A DNA stretch of 64,000 nt from an uncultured Desulfuromusa sp. (GCF_963675815.1 NZ_OY776574.1:2288001-2352000), one strand, 5' to 3'; shown: positions 19,032 to 28,257, counted from the stretch's first letter. Translations and numbers: made by a program. Notes: generated from the sequence alone by a model not told the origin.

Positions 19032-19571
19032 ATGGCCAGGTTAAAGCAGGCATATATTCAGGAGCAGGTACCTGCTCTGATGAAGGAATTTCAGTACAAG
19101 ACTGTGATGGAAGTTCCTCGGATTGAAAAAATTGTGCTCAACATGGGGCTTGGGGAAGCTATTCAGAATCCCAAACTTCTTGAATCTGCTGTTGATGAGT
19201 TAGCACGTATCAGCGGACAGAAGGCAATTATTACCAAGTCTAAAAAATCAATAGCGGGGTTTAAGCTTCGCGAAGATATGTCGATAGGTGCATGCGTGAC
19301 CTTGCGCCAAGACAGGGCTTGGGAGTTTCTTGATCGTCTGGTCAATGTTGCTCTGCCTCGTGTTCGTGATTTTAAGGGTATTTCTCCCAAGGCCTTTGAT
19401 GGCCGTGGCAACTATACCTTGGGAATTCGTGAGCAGTTGATATTTCCGGAGATTGATCTTGACAAGATCGCCCAGGTTTCTGGTTTGAATATTACCATTG
19501 TAACAACGGCTAAAACTGACGAGGAAGGTCGAGCACTTTTGACTGGACTTGGCATGCCGTTCAGAAAATAA
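19032..19571 (+). CDS. rplE: 50S ribosomal protein L5
   Basis: The 179-residue protein binds 5S rRNA and contacts the P-site tRNA. The ATG at 19032 is preferred to the directly preceding TTG because it has GGAGAG upstream and gives the usual length. IEKIVLNMGLGEA and the DFKGISPKAFDGRGNY segment are diagnostic. Confidence 0.98.
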   Translation: MARLKQAYIQEQVPALMKEFQYKTVMEVPRIEKIVLNMGLGEAIQNPKLLESAVDELARISGQKAIITKSKKSIAGFKLREDMSIGACVTLRQDRAWEFLDRLVNVALPRVRDFKGISPKAFDGRGNYTLGIREQLIFPEIDLDKIAQVSGLNITIVTTAKTDEEGRALLTGLGMPFRK

Positions 19572-19592
19572 AGCTGAAGAGCGGAGGATATT

Positions 19593-19778
19593 GTGGCGAA
19601 GAAATCAATGATTGCCAAAACAAAACGGCCTAAAAAGTTTGCGGTTCGTGAGTATAATCGCTGCCCGATATGTGGCCGTCCGCGCGCTTATTATCGCAAG
19701 TTTGATATGTGCAGAATATGTCTGCGGAAACTGGCATCCGAAGGTAAAGTGCCTGGTGTTGTCAAGTCCAGCTGGTAG
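19593..19778 (+). CDS. rpsN: 30S ribosomal protein S14, zinc type
   Basis: The 61-residue short form of S14 has a complete zinc ribbon: CPICG followed by CRICL. A GTG start with GCGGAGGA upstream fits better than the downstream ATG at 19608, since the family N-terminus MAKKSMIAK is then kept. No zinc-free long paralogue is seen in the window. Confidence 0.98.
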   Translation: MAKKSMIAKTKRPKKFAVREYNRCPICGRPRAYYRKFDMCRICLRKLASEGKVPGVVKSSW

Positions 19779-19799
19779 CAGCAAGAAGGAGATTTACCC

Positions 19800-20198
19800 A
19801 TGTCTATGACTGATCCGATGGCAGATTTATTGACCCGCATTCGTAATGCAGGTATGGCTGGCCATGCAAAATTGGATTTGCCGTCGAGTAATGTTAAGGT
19901 CGCGGTAGCAACCGTTTTAAAAGATCTTGGTTATATTAAGAACTTAAAAGTTATTAGTGATAACAAGCAGGGAACTCTGCGGATTTATCTGAAGTACGAT
20001 GATAATCAGCAGCCGATCATCCATGAGATTAAGCGTATTTCCACTCCAGGACGACGTGTGTACGTAAGCAAGGATGATATTCCACGGGTAAAGAACGGCC
20101 TTGGTGCATCGATTTTGTCGACATCCAAAGGAGTTCTTGATGACGTTTCTGCTCGCCAAGCTCAAGTGGGTGGCGAAGTTGTATGTACCGTTTGGTAA
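19800..20198 (+). CDS. rpsH: 30S ribosomal protein S8
   Basis: The 132-residue protein binds the central domain of 16S rRNA and in E. coli represses the spc operon. The start follows AAGGAG. DPMADLLTRIRNA and the C-terminal GILSTSKG-like segment (ASILSTSKGVLDD) followed by GGEVVCTVW mark the family. Confidence 0.98.
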   Translation: MSMTDPMADLLTRIRNAGMAGHAKLDLPSSNVKVAVATVLKDLGYIKNLKVISDNKQGTLRIYLKYDDNQQPIIHEIKRISTPGRRVYVSKDDIPRVKNGLGASILSTSKGVLDDVSARQAQVGGEVVCTVW

Positions 20199-20222
20199 TA
20201 GCAGAACAAGGAGCTTCATAAA

Positions 20223-20759
20223 ATGTCACGTATCGGTAAATTACCAGTTGTTATTCCGGCGGGTGTAAAAATTTCACTTAATGGCAATCAGATGGTTGTC
20301 ACGGGCCCTAAAGGCACTTTGACCCAAGATTTGCATGAGAGAATGACTATCGCTGTTGAAACTGATCAGATCAATGTTACCAGGCCTTCTGATAGTAAGC
20401 AGGACTCTGCTTTGCATGGTTTGACCAGGGCTCTGATCAACAATATGGTTGTTGGTGTCACAGTTGGATTTAAAAAAGATTTAGAAATCAATGGTGTCGG
20501 CTACCGTGCTGAAATCAGTGGTAAAGTTCTGACTTTGTCTCTTGGGTATTCTCATCCCGTTGTTTATGAGTTGCCTGATGGCATAAGTGTTGAGATTGAG
20601 AAGCAGACAAAGCTTTCAGTTATGGGCATTGATAAGCAGCTTGTCGGTTCTGCTGCAGCCAAGATTCGTTCATACCGCAAGCCTGAACCTTATAAAGGCA
20701 AGGGTATTAAGTATGCTGATGAACATATTTTGCGTAAAGCTGGAAAAACCGGTAAGTAA
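20223..20759 (+). CDS. rplF: 50S ribosomal protein L6
   Basis: This 178-residue two-domain protein lies near the factor-binding region. MSRIGKLPVVIPAGV and the C-terminal KPEPYKGKGIKYADE motif are diagnostic. Spacing on both sides is about 25 nt. Confidence 0.99.
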   Translation: MSRIGKLPVVIPAGVKISLNGNQMVVTGPKGTLTQDLHERMTIAVETDQINVTRPSDSKQDSALHGLTRALINNMVVGVTVGFKKDLEINGVGYRAEISGKVLTLSLGYSHPVVYELPDGISVEIEKQTKLSVMGIDKQLVGSAAAKIRSYRKPEPYKGKGIKYADEHILRKAGKTGK

Positions 20760-20785
20760 GAAGAACTTCAGTAAGGAGCAAAATC

Positions 20786-21148
20786 GTGGATGTATCCCAA
20801 AAAAGACGTGTTTCTAGATTAAAACGTCAGGCCCGGGTTAGAAAAAAAATAAAAGGGACCACTGAAAGTCCGAGGCTTTCAGTTTTTCGGAGCGCAAAGC
20901 ATATCTATGCTCAGATCATTGAAGATGTGACCGGAACAACATTGGTTGCAGCTTCAACTCTTGGTAAGGATGTCGAGTTAAGTAATGGTGGGAACTTGCA
21001 GGCTGCAAAGGCTGTTGGTACTGAAATTGCTAAAAAAGCTCTTGATAAGAATATCACTAATGTCGTTTTCGACCGTAACGGTTTCCTGTACCAAGGCCGC
21101 ATCCAAGCAGTTGCTGATGCTGCCCGGGAAGCTGGGTTGAAGCTCTAG
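20786..21148 (+). CDS. rplR: 50S ribosomal protein L18
   Basis: The 120-residue 5S rRNA binding protein starts at GTG after AAGGAG. The basic N-terminus, RLSVFRSAKHIYAQIIED, and the C-terminal FDRNGFLYQGRIQAVADAAR segment are typical. Its stop codon lies next to the ribosome site used by rpsE. Confidence 0.98.
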   Translation: MDVSQKRRVSRLKRQARVRKKIKGTTESPRLSVFRSAKHIYAQIIEDVTGTTLVAASTLGKDVELSNGGNLQAAKAVGTEIAKKALDKNITNVVFDRNGFLYQGRIQAVADAAREAGLKL

Positions 21149-21160
21149 AGGAGAATGTTT

Positions 21161-21652
21161 GTGCTGCACATTGACCCCAATGAATTAGAATTGACCGACC
21201 GAGTCATTCACATTAACCGCAACTCCAAAGTTGTTAAAGGCGGGCGTCGTTTTAGCTTTTCAGCTCTTGTTATCGTTGGTGATGGCAGCGGACATGTGGG
21301 CTATGGTCTGGGTAAAGCTAAAGAGGTACCTGAGGCTATTCGCAAGGGTGTAGAACAGGCTAAAAAAAGCTTGATTAAGGTGCCTATTCAGGATGGTCGG
21401 ACCATCCCATACGACGTTATTGGGAAATATGGAGCAGGACGGGTGCTCTTGAAGCCTGCTTCTGCTGGTACAGGTGTTATTGCCGGTGGTGCTGTACGCC
21501 CAATATTGGAAGCAGTTGGGATTGGAAATATTTTGACTAAATGTTTGGGTTCAAACAATCCTCATAATGTGGTCAAAGCAACGATGAGTGCTCTCAAAAT
21601 GCTCAAAAGCCCTGAAGACATTAATGCCCGTCGAGGGATCGTCAAGGGTTAA
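21161..21652 (+). CDS. rpsE: 30S ribosomal protein S5
   Basis: The 163-residue protein takes part in accuracy and helicase activity at the mRNA entry. AGGAG at 21149-21153 is one base from the in-frame ATG at 21155, which is too close, but 7 nt from the GTG at 21161. GTG is therefore chosen, giving MLHIDPNELELT. The double-stranded RNA-binding motif (VVKGGRRFSFSALVIVGDG) is intact. Confidence 0.96.
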   Translation: MLHIDPNELELTDRVIHINRNSKVVKGGRRFSFSALVIVGDGSGHVGYGLGKAKEVPEAIRKGVEQAKKSLIKVPIQDGRTIPYDVIGKYGAGRVLLKPASAGTGVIAGGAVRPILEAVGIGNILTKCLGSNNPHNVVKATMSALKMLKSPEDINARRGIVKG

Positions 21653-21680
21653 GAGTTTTTGGATTTAGGAGAACAATATA

Positions 21681-21860
21681 ATGGCGACAGAAGTAAAGGT
21701 CACCCTCAAGAAAAGCCCGATTGGTCGTAAAGCTTATTTTGCTAAAGTGCTTAAGGGTCTTGGATTAACACGTCTTCAGAAGACGGTAATTTTGCCGGAT
21801 ACACCTGAGATACGTGGCATGATTCGTAAAGTTGAGCATATGGTTGCGATTGAAGATTGA
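21681..21860 (+). CDS. rpmD: 50S ribosomal protein L30
   Basis: The 59-residue small protein was found by direct reading of the gap between rpsE and rplO. It begins MATEVKVTLKKSPIGRK and contains the LGLTRLQKTVILPDTPEIRG core with the family pattern. A TTAGGAG ribosome site precedes the ATG. Position between S5 and L15 is canonical. Confidence 0.96.
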   Translation: MATEVKVTLKKSPIGRKAYFAKVLKGLGLTRLQKTVILPDTPEIRGMIRKVEHMVAIED

Positions 21861-21881
21861 CAACACGCAGAGGATAGTAAG

Positions 21882-22322
21882 ATGGATTTAAGCAATTTAA
21901 AACCGGCCTCCGGTTCAACAAAAAATAGAAAACGCATTGGTCGCGGTCCTGGTTCCGGAACCGGAAAGACTTCCGGAAAGGGGCATAAAGGGCAAAATGC
22001 ACGCAGTGGTGGAGGGGTAAAGCCTGGTTTTGAAGGTGGACAAATGCCTCTGCAGCGAAGGATTCCAAAGCGAGGTTTTGTCTCTAGAAATAAAAAAATC
22101 TACAATTTAATTAATTTGCGAGATCTCGAAACTTTTGAAGCCGGTACCGTTGTTGACTTGGAGCTTTATGGAAAGTCAGGGCTTGTGGTTGGACTCAAGG
22201 ATGGAGTTAAAATCTTGGCCGATGGCGATTTGACAAAAGCGCTCACTGTTTATGCTCATAAGTTCAGTAAGTCTGCTGTCGCTAAGATTGAAGCTGCAGG
22301 CGGTAAGGTTGAGGTTCTTTAG
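21882..22322 (+). CDS. rplO: 50S ribosomal protein L15
   Basis: The 146-residue protein has the Gly/Lys/Arg-rich N-terminal extension GRGPGSGTGKTSGKGHKGQ followed by the globular domain. It stabilises 23S rRNA late in assembly. The stop is 3 nt before the secY start, pointing to coupled translation. Confidence 0.98.
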   Translation: MDLSNLKPASGSTKNRKRIGRGPGSGTGKTSGKGHKGQNARSGGGVKPGFEGGQMPLQRRIPKRGFVSRNKKIYNLINLRDLETFEAGTVVDLELYGKSGLVVGLKDGVKILADGDLTKALTVYAHKFSKSAVAKIEAAGGKVEVL

Positions 22323-22325
22323 GTT

Positions 22326-23633
22326 ATGTCTACGCTGCAGAATATTTTAGCTATCCCAGAGCTGCGGCGGAGGATTCTCTTCACCTTAGCTATGCTTGCT
22401 GTTTATAGGGTTGGATGTCATGTGCCGACTCCAGGTATTGACGCTCATGTTTTAGCTAAGTTTTTTGAAGGCACTGAAGGTACTTTACTTGGACTGGTAA
22501 GTTCTTTTACCGGTGGTGCTTTACAGCAAATGGCTGTATTCGCTCTAGGTATAATGCCGTATATCAGCGCATCGATAATCCTACAGCTTCTTACGGTTGT
22601 TTTTGAGCCGATTGAAAAATTATCCAAAGATGGTGAACAAGGGCGTAAAAAAATAACAGAATATACCCGCTACGGGACGATCGTATTGGCGGTTATTCAG
22701 GGTACAGGTATTGCTGTAGGTTTGCAGTCGATGTTGGGACCTGCTGGTGAGCCAGTCGTTCCTAATCCTGGAATCGGATTTATTCTGATGACGGTCATCA
22801 CTTTGACAGCAGGTACTGCATTTATTATGTGGCTTGGAGAGCAGATTACGGAGCGCGGTATTGGCAATGGTATTTCTCTGATTATTTTTGCGGGCATTGT
22901 TGCCGGTATGCCGTCAGCTATCGTTAATTCGATTCGTTTAGTTCAAACTGGTGCCATGACTCCAACGATAGTCGTTTTTATTCTGGCGCTGATGCTGGTA
23001 ACGGTAGGTGCTATCGTATTTATGGAAAGAGCGCAGCGACGCGTACCGATTCATTATGCAAAACGAGTCGTTGGCATGCGGAATATGGGCGGGCAAGCCA
23101 GTCATCTTCCTTTGAAGATAAATATGAGTGGTGTTATCCCCCCAATATTTGCAAGTTCGATTATGATGTTCCCGGCAACAATAGCTAATTTTATTGATGC
23201 CCCGTGGGTAAAGACGATGTCGGCATATTTGTCGCCATCTCATTGGGTTTATAACCTTTTTTATGTTGCTTTTATTGTGTTCTTTTGCTACTTCTACACG
23301 GCTATAACGTTTAATCCCGTCAATGTGGCTGATAACATAAAAAACCAGGGTGGCTTTGTCCCTGGGATACGTCCCGGCAAAGAAACTGCTGATTATTTAG
23401 ATATGGTTTTGAGTCGCTTGACATTTGTCGGTGCAATTTATATTTCACTGGTTTGCGTTTTGCCTACTCTTTTGATCAGTCAATTGAATACCCCTTTCTT
23501 TTTTGGTGGTACTTCTCTTTTGATTGTTGTCGGGGTGGGAATGGATACCGCATCACAAATTGAAGCTCATTTGATCTCAAGATCTTATGAAGGTTTTATG
23601 AAAGGTGTGACTCTAAAGGGTCGGCACGGCTAG
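22326..23633 (+). CDS. secY: Protein translocase subunit SecY
   Basis: The 435-residue inner-membrane channel protein carries ten hydrophobic segments. It includes the plug-region helix after TM1, the PYISASIILQLL segment and the cytoplasmic loop GMRNMGGQASHLPLKIN. It forms the SecYEG pore for secretion and membrane insertion. It is placed between rplO and adk as in most bacteria. Confidence 0.99.
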   Translation: MSTLQNILAIPELRRRILFTLAMLAVYRVGCHVPTPGIDAHVLAKFFEGTEGTLLGLVSSFTGGALQQMAVFALGIMPYISASIILQLLTVVFEPIEKLSKDGEQGRKKITEYTRYGTIVLAVIQGTGIAVGLQSMLGPAGEPVVPNPGIGFILMTVITLTAGTAFIMWLGEQITERGIGNGISLIIFAGIVAGMPSAIVNSIRLVQTGAMTPTIVVFILALMLVTVGAIVFMERAQRRVPIHYAKRVVGMRNMGGQASHLPLKINMSGVIPPIFASSIMMFPATIANFIDAPWVKTMSAYLSPSHWVYNLFYVAFIVFFCYFYTAITFNPVNVADNIKNQGGFVPGIRPGKETADYLDMVLSRLTFVGAIYISLVCVLPTLLISQLNTPFFFGGTSLLIVVGVGMDTASQIEAHLISRSYEGFMKGVTLKGRHG

Positions 23634-23644
23634 GACGTTTTTAG

Positions 23645-24292
23645 ATGAAAATTATTTTACTTGGACCTCCTGGCGCTGGAAAAGGTACTCAAGCTGCAAT
23701 GCTTGTCGAGCGTTATGGAATACCGCAGATTTCGACAGGTGATATGCTGCGTTTAGCCGTGACAGCAAAAAGTCCGATGGGCGTCAAGGCTAAGGAGTAT
23801 ATGGATGCTGGCAATTTGGTTCCAGACGAGGTTGTCGTCGGGATAGTGCGTGAGCGGTTGCAGGAAGACGATTGCGCGGCAGGGTTTATCCTTGACGGAT
23901 TCCCTCGGACCATATTGCAGGCAGATGCGTTAAATGAAGTGCTTAGTGATCTGCATAAGCAACTTGATGCTGTCATCTCTTTACAGGTTGAAATTGAGTC
24001 ATTGGTTGTTCGTTTGACTGGCCGACGGTCTTGCTTGAATTGTGGTAAGGGTTTTCATCTTCAGTATGACCCGCCAGCAGCTGATGGTTCCTGTACCGTG
24101 TGTGGTGGAGAATTGATGCAGCGTGATGATGATTGTGAAGAGACAATACGCAATCGGATGGAAGTCTATCAACAGCAAACGGCTCCGCTTGAAGATTACT
24201 ATAGGAAGCAGGATTTGTTGACAGTTGTTGATGGTATGGCGGAGATTCCCGTAGTTCAGGAGACGATTGTTACTGCTCTGCAGGGCTGCTGA
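23645..24292 (+). CDS. adk: Adenylate kinase (zinc-LID form)
   Basis: The 215-residue enzyme interconverts ATP+AMP and 2 ADP. The P-loop GPPGAGKGTQ lies at the N-terminus, followed by QISTGDMLR (AMP site) and DGFPRT. The LID carries a four-cysteine zinc site (CLNC and CTVC). It is the long zinc-type form, 11 nt after secY. The stop is 1 nt before the map start. Confidence 0.98.
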   Translation: MKIILLGPPGAGKGTQAAMLVERYGIPQISTGDMLRLAVTAKSPMGVKAKEYMDAGNLVPDEVVVGIVRERLQEDDCAAGFILDGFPRTILQADALNEVLSDLHKQLDAVISLQVEIESLVVRLTGRRSCLNCGKGFHLQYDPPAADGSCTVCGGELMQRDDDCEETIRNRMEVYQQQTAPLEDYYRKQDLLTVVDGMAEIPVVQETIVTALQGC

Positions 24293-24293
24293 T

Positions 24294-25049
24294 TTGATTG
24301 TTATTAAATCTCAAGATGAAATCACAACCATGCGAAAAGCTGGTCGTCATGTTGCTGAGATTTTGCAGATTTTGCGTGAAAAAATTCGGCCTGGAGTGAC
24401 AACTCTATTCCTTAATGGGATTGCCGAGAGTGAGTGTAAAAAAAGAAATGCACGACCAGCCTTCAAGGGCTACGGTGGATTTCCTTTTACGATTTGTGCA
24501 TCACCAAATAATAAGGTTGTTCACGGCTTTGCTGATAGTGTTCCGCTTCGTCAAGGTGATATCGTCAGCATTGATTTTGGTTTGATTATAGACGGGTTTT
24601 ATGGCGATTCTGCAATCACTGTTCCTGTTGGTAACGTGGATGAAGAGATAGAAAAGCTACTGCGAGTCACTCAGGCTTCTTTGATGGCAGGAATTGCGGC
24701 TGCTAATTCTGGCCAGCATCTTTCTGATATTTCGCATGCAGTTCAAACAAAAGTTGAACAGAACGACTTTAGTGTCGTCAGGGATTTTGTTGGTCATGGG
24801 ATAGGTCGGCGGTTGCACGAAGAGCCTCAGGTCCCTAACTATGGAGAAGCTGGTCATGGGATCGTGCTCAAAGAAGGCATGACAATCGCAATAGAGCCGA
24901 TGGTAAATGTCGGTCAGCCAGGAGTTAAGGTCTTGGATGATGGTTGGACTGCGGTAACCATTGATAGTAGCTGGTCGGCACATTTTGAGCATACGATTGC
25001 AATTACTGAGAATGGTCCGGAAATACTGACCTGTCTCGGAAACATTTAA
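24294..25049 (+). CDS. map: Methionine aminopeptidase, type I
   Basis: The enzyme removes the initiator methionine from nascent proteins. All five metal ligands are in place in the segments DFGL, GDSA, GHGIGR, IEPM and EHTIA. The TTG at 24294 gives MIVIKSQDEITTMRKAGRHVAE and 251 residues, matching family N-termini. An in-frame TTG at 24267 would overlap adk and add nine unlikely residues. infA, which sometimes follows map, is absent. Confidence 0.94.
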   Translation: MIVIKSQDEITTMRKAGRHVAEILQILREKIRPGVTTLFLNGIAESECKKRNARPAFKGYGGFPFTICASPNNKVVHGFADSVPLRQGDIVSIDFGLIIDGFYGDSAITVPVGNVDEEIEKLLRVTQASLMAGIAAANSGQHLSDISHAVQTKVEQNDFSVVRDFVGHGIGRRLHEEPQVPNYGEAGHGIVLKEGMTIAIEPMVNVGQPGVKVLDDGWTAVTIDSSWSAHFEHTIAITENGPEILTCLGNI

Positions 25050-25062
25050 CACTAAGATATGT

Positions 25063-25078
25063 CTGTCACGGGTGACAG
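25063..25078 (+). other. Small hairpin between map and rpmJ
   Basis: CTGTCA and TGACAG enclose a CGGG tetraloop in the 57-nt map-rpmJ gap. No T-run follows, so it is not a terminator. It could adjust transcript stability or processing between the spc and alpha blocks. That role is inferred only. Confidence 0.4.
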
Positions 25079-25106
25079 GTGAATTTGATAGGAAAAGGAT
25101 CTCACA

Positions 25107-25220
25107 ATGAAGGTTAGAGCTTCGGTTAAGAAGATCTGTGATAAATGCAAGGTTATTAAACGAAAAGGTGTTATCAGGATCATTTGCGAGAATCCCAAAC
25201 ACAAGCAAAGACAGGGATAA
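25107..25220 (+). CDS. rpmJ: 50S ribosomal protein L36, zinc form
   Basis: The 37-residue protein was read directly from the gap between map and rpsM. It begins MKVRASVKKICDKCK, and the zinc ribbon is complete: C11, C14, C27 and H32. The ATG follows a GATAGGAAAAGGAT site. Placement before rpsM is standard. Confidence 0.96.
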   Translation: MKVRASVKKICDKCKVIKRKGVIRIICENPKHKQRQG

Positions 25221-25237
25221 CGCCCTAGGAGGAAAAA

Positions 25238-25606
25238 TTGGCACGTATTGCTGGAGTCGATTTACCGCGTAATAAACGCATCGAAGTGGCCATGACCTAT
25301 ATTTTTGGGATCGGGCGCACTACGTCTCAAAATATATTATCACAGGCCGGCGTTGATTTTAATGCTCGCACTGATGATTTGACCGAATCTGAGCTTGTTA
25401 AGATTCGTGAGCTGGTCGATAAGGATTGCCGTGTGGAAGGTGATTTGCGTCGAGAACTCACAATGAATATCAAGCGTTTGATGGATCTTGGCTGTTACCG
25501 TGGTTTAAGACATCGTAAGGGCTTGCCTGTGCGTGGTCAAAACACAAAAAATAATTCACGGACTCGCAAGGGGCCGAAGAAGACTGTTGCCGGTAAGAAG
25601 AAATAA
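25238..25606 (+). CDS. rpsM: 30S ribosomal protein S13
   Basis: The 122-residue head protein contacts tRNAs through its basic C-terminal tail. The start is TTG, with a strong AGGAGG at 25227-25232. MARIAGVDLPRNKRIEVAMT and RGLRHRKGLPVRGQNT are diagnostic. It is the first long gene of the alpha block. Confidence 0.98.
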   Translation: MARIAGVDLPRNKRIEVAMTYIFGIGRTTSQNILSQAGVDFNARTDDLTESELVKIRELVDKDCRVEGDLRRELTMNIKRLMDLGCYRGLRHRKGLPVRGQNTKNNSRTRKGPKKTVAGKKK

Positions 25607-25617
25607 GCGGAGTTATC

Positions 25618-26013
25618 ATGGCTAAATCAGGTAAAAAAGTCGTTCGTAAAAAAGTTGAGAAAAAGAATATCGCTAGAGGTGTGGTTCATATTCAATCCAC
25701 TTTTAATAATACCATCGTCACAATTTGTGACCCGGTTGGTAATGTGGTTGCATGGTCTACTTCTGGTGCTAAGGGATTTAAGGGGTCTCGTAAGAGTACA
25801 CCTTTTGCAGCGCAAATTGCAGCTGAAGATGCAGCAACCAAGGCGATGGAACACGGTATGCGATCGGTTGAAGCCTATGTGAAAGGTCCTGGTAGTGGTC
25901 GTGAATCAGCTCTGCGAGCGCTTTCATTGGCTGGTTTGACAGTAACCATGATTAAGGACGTAACCCCAATTCCGCATAATGGTTGTCGTCCACCCAAGCG
26001 TCGTCGCGTATAA
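25618..26013 (+). CDS. rpsK: 30S ribosomal protein S11
   Basis: The 131-residue platform protein begins with a lysine-rich tail. GVVHIQSTFNNTIVTICD and the C-terminal PIPHNGCRPPKRRRV segment are characteristic. It follows rpsM by 11 nt. Confidence 0.99.
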   Translation: MAKSGKKVVRKKVEKKNIARGVVHIQSTFNNTIVTICDPVGNVVAWSTSGAKGFKGSRKSTPFAAQIAAEDAATKAMEHGMRSVEAYVKGPGSGRESALRALSLAGLTVTMIKDVTPIPHNGCRPPKRRRV

Positions 26014-26031
26014 GCATCGAGGAGGAAGAAG

Positions 26032-26661
26032 TTGTCTAGATACTCTGGTCCAGTCTGCCGTCAATGCAGAAGAGAAAATGCCAAGCTGTTTCTAAAGGGA
26101 GACAGGTGTTACACTGATAAATGTGCTTTGGAGCGTCGTAATTATGCTCCGGGACAGCATGGTCAACGCCGTACTAAAGTTTCTGATTATGGTACACAGC
26201 TGCGTGAAAAACAAAAAGTCAAGCGTACATATGGTCTGCAGGAAAAACAATTTAGACTTTATTTTTCCAAAGCAGATCGAATGAAAGGTGTCACCGGCGA
26301 GAATCTTCTGATTCTGCTTGAGAGAAGACTGGATAGTGCTATTTATCGTCTTGGTTTTTCAGCTTCCAGGGCTCAGGCCAGAACTTTGGTTCGCCATGGA
26401 CATTTTCAGGTCAATGGTCAGAAGGTGAATATCCCCTCGTATTTGGTTCGCCCCAATGATGTTGTTACGTTACGCGAGAAAAGTCGTGAAGTGACATGTA
26501 TCAACGAGTCTTTGGACAGTGTAATGCGACGTGGTTTGCCCTCTTGGGTAGAGCTTGAGCGTGACACTTTCAAGGGGACCATAAAAACGTTGCCTGTTAG
26601 AAGTGAGTTAACTAACCCAGAGTTCCAAGAACAACTGATAGTTGAGCTTTATTCTAAGTAA
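26032..26661 (+). CDS. rpsD: 30S ribosomal protein S4, zinc form
   Basis: The 209-residue 16S rRNA primary binder starts at TTG after GAGGAGGAAG. The N-terminal zinc site CRQC plus CYTDKC is intact. The S4 RNA-binding motif (RLDSAIYRLGFSASRAQARTLV) is present. In E. coli S4 represses the alpha operon. The 42-nt gap before rpoA is compatible with independent tuning, but no pseudoknot was recognised. Confidence 0.98.
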   Translation: MSRYSGPVCRQCRRENAKLFLKGDRCYTDKCALERRNYAPGQHGQRRTKVSDYGTQLREKQKVKRTYGLQEKQFRLYFSKADRMKGVTGENLLILLERRLDSAIYRLGFSASRAQARTLVRHGHFQVNGQKVNIPSYLVRPNDVVTLREKSREVTCINESLDSVMRRGLPSWVELERDTFKGTIKTLPVRSELTNPEFQEQLIVELYSK

Positions 26662-26703
26662 TTGATCATCTCATCAGGATCTCTTGAGAGGGAGTAAGAA
26701 TAC

Positions 26704-27717
26704 ATGTACAAAAACTGGAGAGATTTGATCAAACCGATGCGTTTGGAAGCAACAGAATTAACCGACAGCTATGGTAAATTCGTTGCAGAACCATTTGAGC
26801 GTGGTTTTGGTACAACTCTTGGTAATTCATTGCGTCGTATTCTCTTGTCATCGCTACAGGGGGCGGCAATAACTTCTGTGCGAATTAAAAATGTTCAGCA
26901 TGAATTTTCAAGTGTTGTCGGTGTTACAGAAGATGTGACCGATATCATCCTGAACTTAAAAGGTGTGAAAGTTCGTCTTCATGATGGCCACGATGATCGC
27001 AATATTCGGATTGTTCAAAAAGGCACAGGTGTTGTCAAGGCTGGTGATATCATTACAGACCAGAATGTTGAGATACTCAACCCCGATCATCATATTGCAA
27101 CCTGTGGTGACGAAACAGATCTTGAGATCGATATGACTGTTGCTATGGGCAAGGGCTACGTTTTTGCTGAAAAAAATCGTGATGATAACGCGCCAGTGGG
27201 AACAATCCCTATTGATGCAATATTTTCACCGATTACTAAAGTGAACTATACCGTTTCCAATGCCCGTGTCGAGCAAATAACGGACTATGATAAATTGACG
27301 CTGGAGGTTTCAACGGACGGTAGTGTTAAGCCTGAAGATGCAATCGCCTATGCTGCAAAGATCTATAAAGAACAATTGCAGATCTTTATCAATTTTGATG
27401 AAACAGAAGAACCGGTGTTAGAAGAAGATAATAGTGATAAACACAAGATCAACGAAAACCTTTATCGTTCAGTTGAAGAGTTGGAGTTGTCGGTTCGAAG
27501 TGCAAACTGTCTTAAAAATGCACAGATTAATCTCATTGGTGAGTTGGTCCAAAAATCTGAAGCAGAAATGTTAAAAACTCAGAATTTTGGCAGGAAGTCT
27601 CTCAATGAAATAAAAGACATTCTGGCTGAGATGGGGTTGGGTCTTGGCGTAAAGTTAGACAGTTTTCCAGATCCTGATTATTTGAAATTGATTCAAAAGG
27701 GTCATGACGACGAATAG
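26704..27717 (+). CDS. rpoA: DNA-directed RNA polymerase subunit alpha
   Basis: The 337-residue subunit has the N-terminal assembly domain with FGTTLGNSLRRILLSS (about residues 36-52) and a flexible linker. The C-terminal DNA- and activator-binding domain contains ELSVRSANCLKNAQI and NFGRKSLNEIKD. It is located as usual between rpsD and rplQ. Confidence 0.99.
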   Translation: MYKNWRDLIKPMRLEATELTDSYGKFVAEPFERGFGTTLGNSLRRILLSSLQGAAITSVRIKNVQHEFSSVVGVTEDVTDIILNLKGVKVRLHDGHDDRNIRIVQKGTGVVKAGDIITDQNVEILNPDHHIATCGDETDLEIDMTVAMGKGYVFAEKNRDDNAPVGTIPIDAIFSPITKVNYTVSNARVEQITDYDKLTLEVSTDGSVKPEDAIAYAAKIYKEQLQIFINFDETEEPVLEEDNSDKHKINENLYRSVEELELSVRSANCLKNAQINLIGELVQKSEAEMLKTQNFGRKSLNEIKDILAEMGLGLGVKLDSFPDPDYLKLIQKGHDDE

Positions 27718-27754
27718 TCTCCCTTAGATAGGTTTTTAGAAAGGAACAAAAGCA

Positions 27755-28174
27755 ATGCGCCACAATAAATCTGGCAGACGTCTTGGTCGCAAACCGGATC
27801 ATCGCCAGCATATGATGCGAAATATGGTCACTTCTTTCTTTGAAAATGAGAAAATAACCACAACTGTGACTCGTGCTAAGGAGTTACGCAAGGTTGTGGA
27901 TAAAATGATTTCCTTAGGAAAGCGTGGGGATTTGCATGCTCGGCGACAAGCCTTGCAAACAATTTCAGACCAGAAGGTTGTTGCAAAGCTGTTTGAAATG
28001 ATTGCGCCAAGGTTTTCTGGTCGTCCAGGCGGTTATACACGCATTATTCGGCTTGAGAATCGCCAGGGTGATAATGCACCTATGGCTATCATTGAGTTGG
28101 TCGAAGAAGGCTTTGCGGCTGCGGCGGATTCATCTGCTGCTGATCAGCAAGAATCAGAGGCAGAGACCGTTTAA
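27755..28174 (+). CDS. rplQ: 50S ribosomal protein L17
   Basis: The 139-residue last gene of the alpha block has MRHNKSGRRLGRKPDHR and the TTVTRAKELRKVVDKMI core. The C-terminal end (about residue 120 on) is an Ala/Ser/Glu-rich acidic tail beyond the globular domain. A strong terminator begins 25 nt after the stop. Confidence 0.98.
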   Translation: MRHNKSGRRLGRKPDHRQHMMRNMVTSFFENEKITTTVTRAKELRKVVDKMISLGKRGDLHARRQALQTISDQKVVAKLFEMIAPRFSGRPGGYTRIIRLENRQGDNAPMAIIELVEEGFAAAADSSAADQQESEAETV

Positions 28175-28198
28175 GATTTTTTTATAGGTCGGTTTTAT

Positions 28199-28241
28199 CA
28201 GGGGGGCAGAGATATCAATCTTTGCCCCCCTGTTTTTGTTT
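28199..28241 (+). terminator. Rho-independent terminator of the ribosomal-protein run
   Basis: A 14-bp stem pairs 28199-28212 with 28219-28232, the first ten pairs being CAGGGGGGCA with TGCCCCCCTG. It has a 6-nt loop and is followed by TTTTTGTTTT. It closes the alpha block after rplQ. Confidence 0.93.
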
Positions 28242-28257
28242 TAAGGTTGCGATTTGA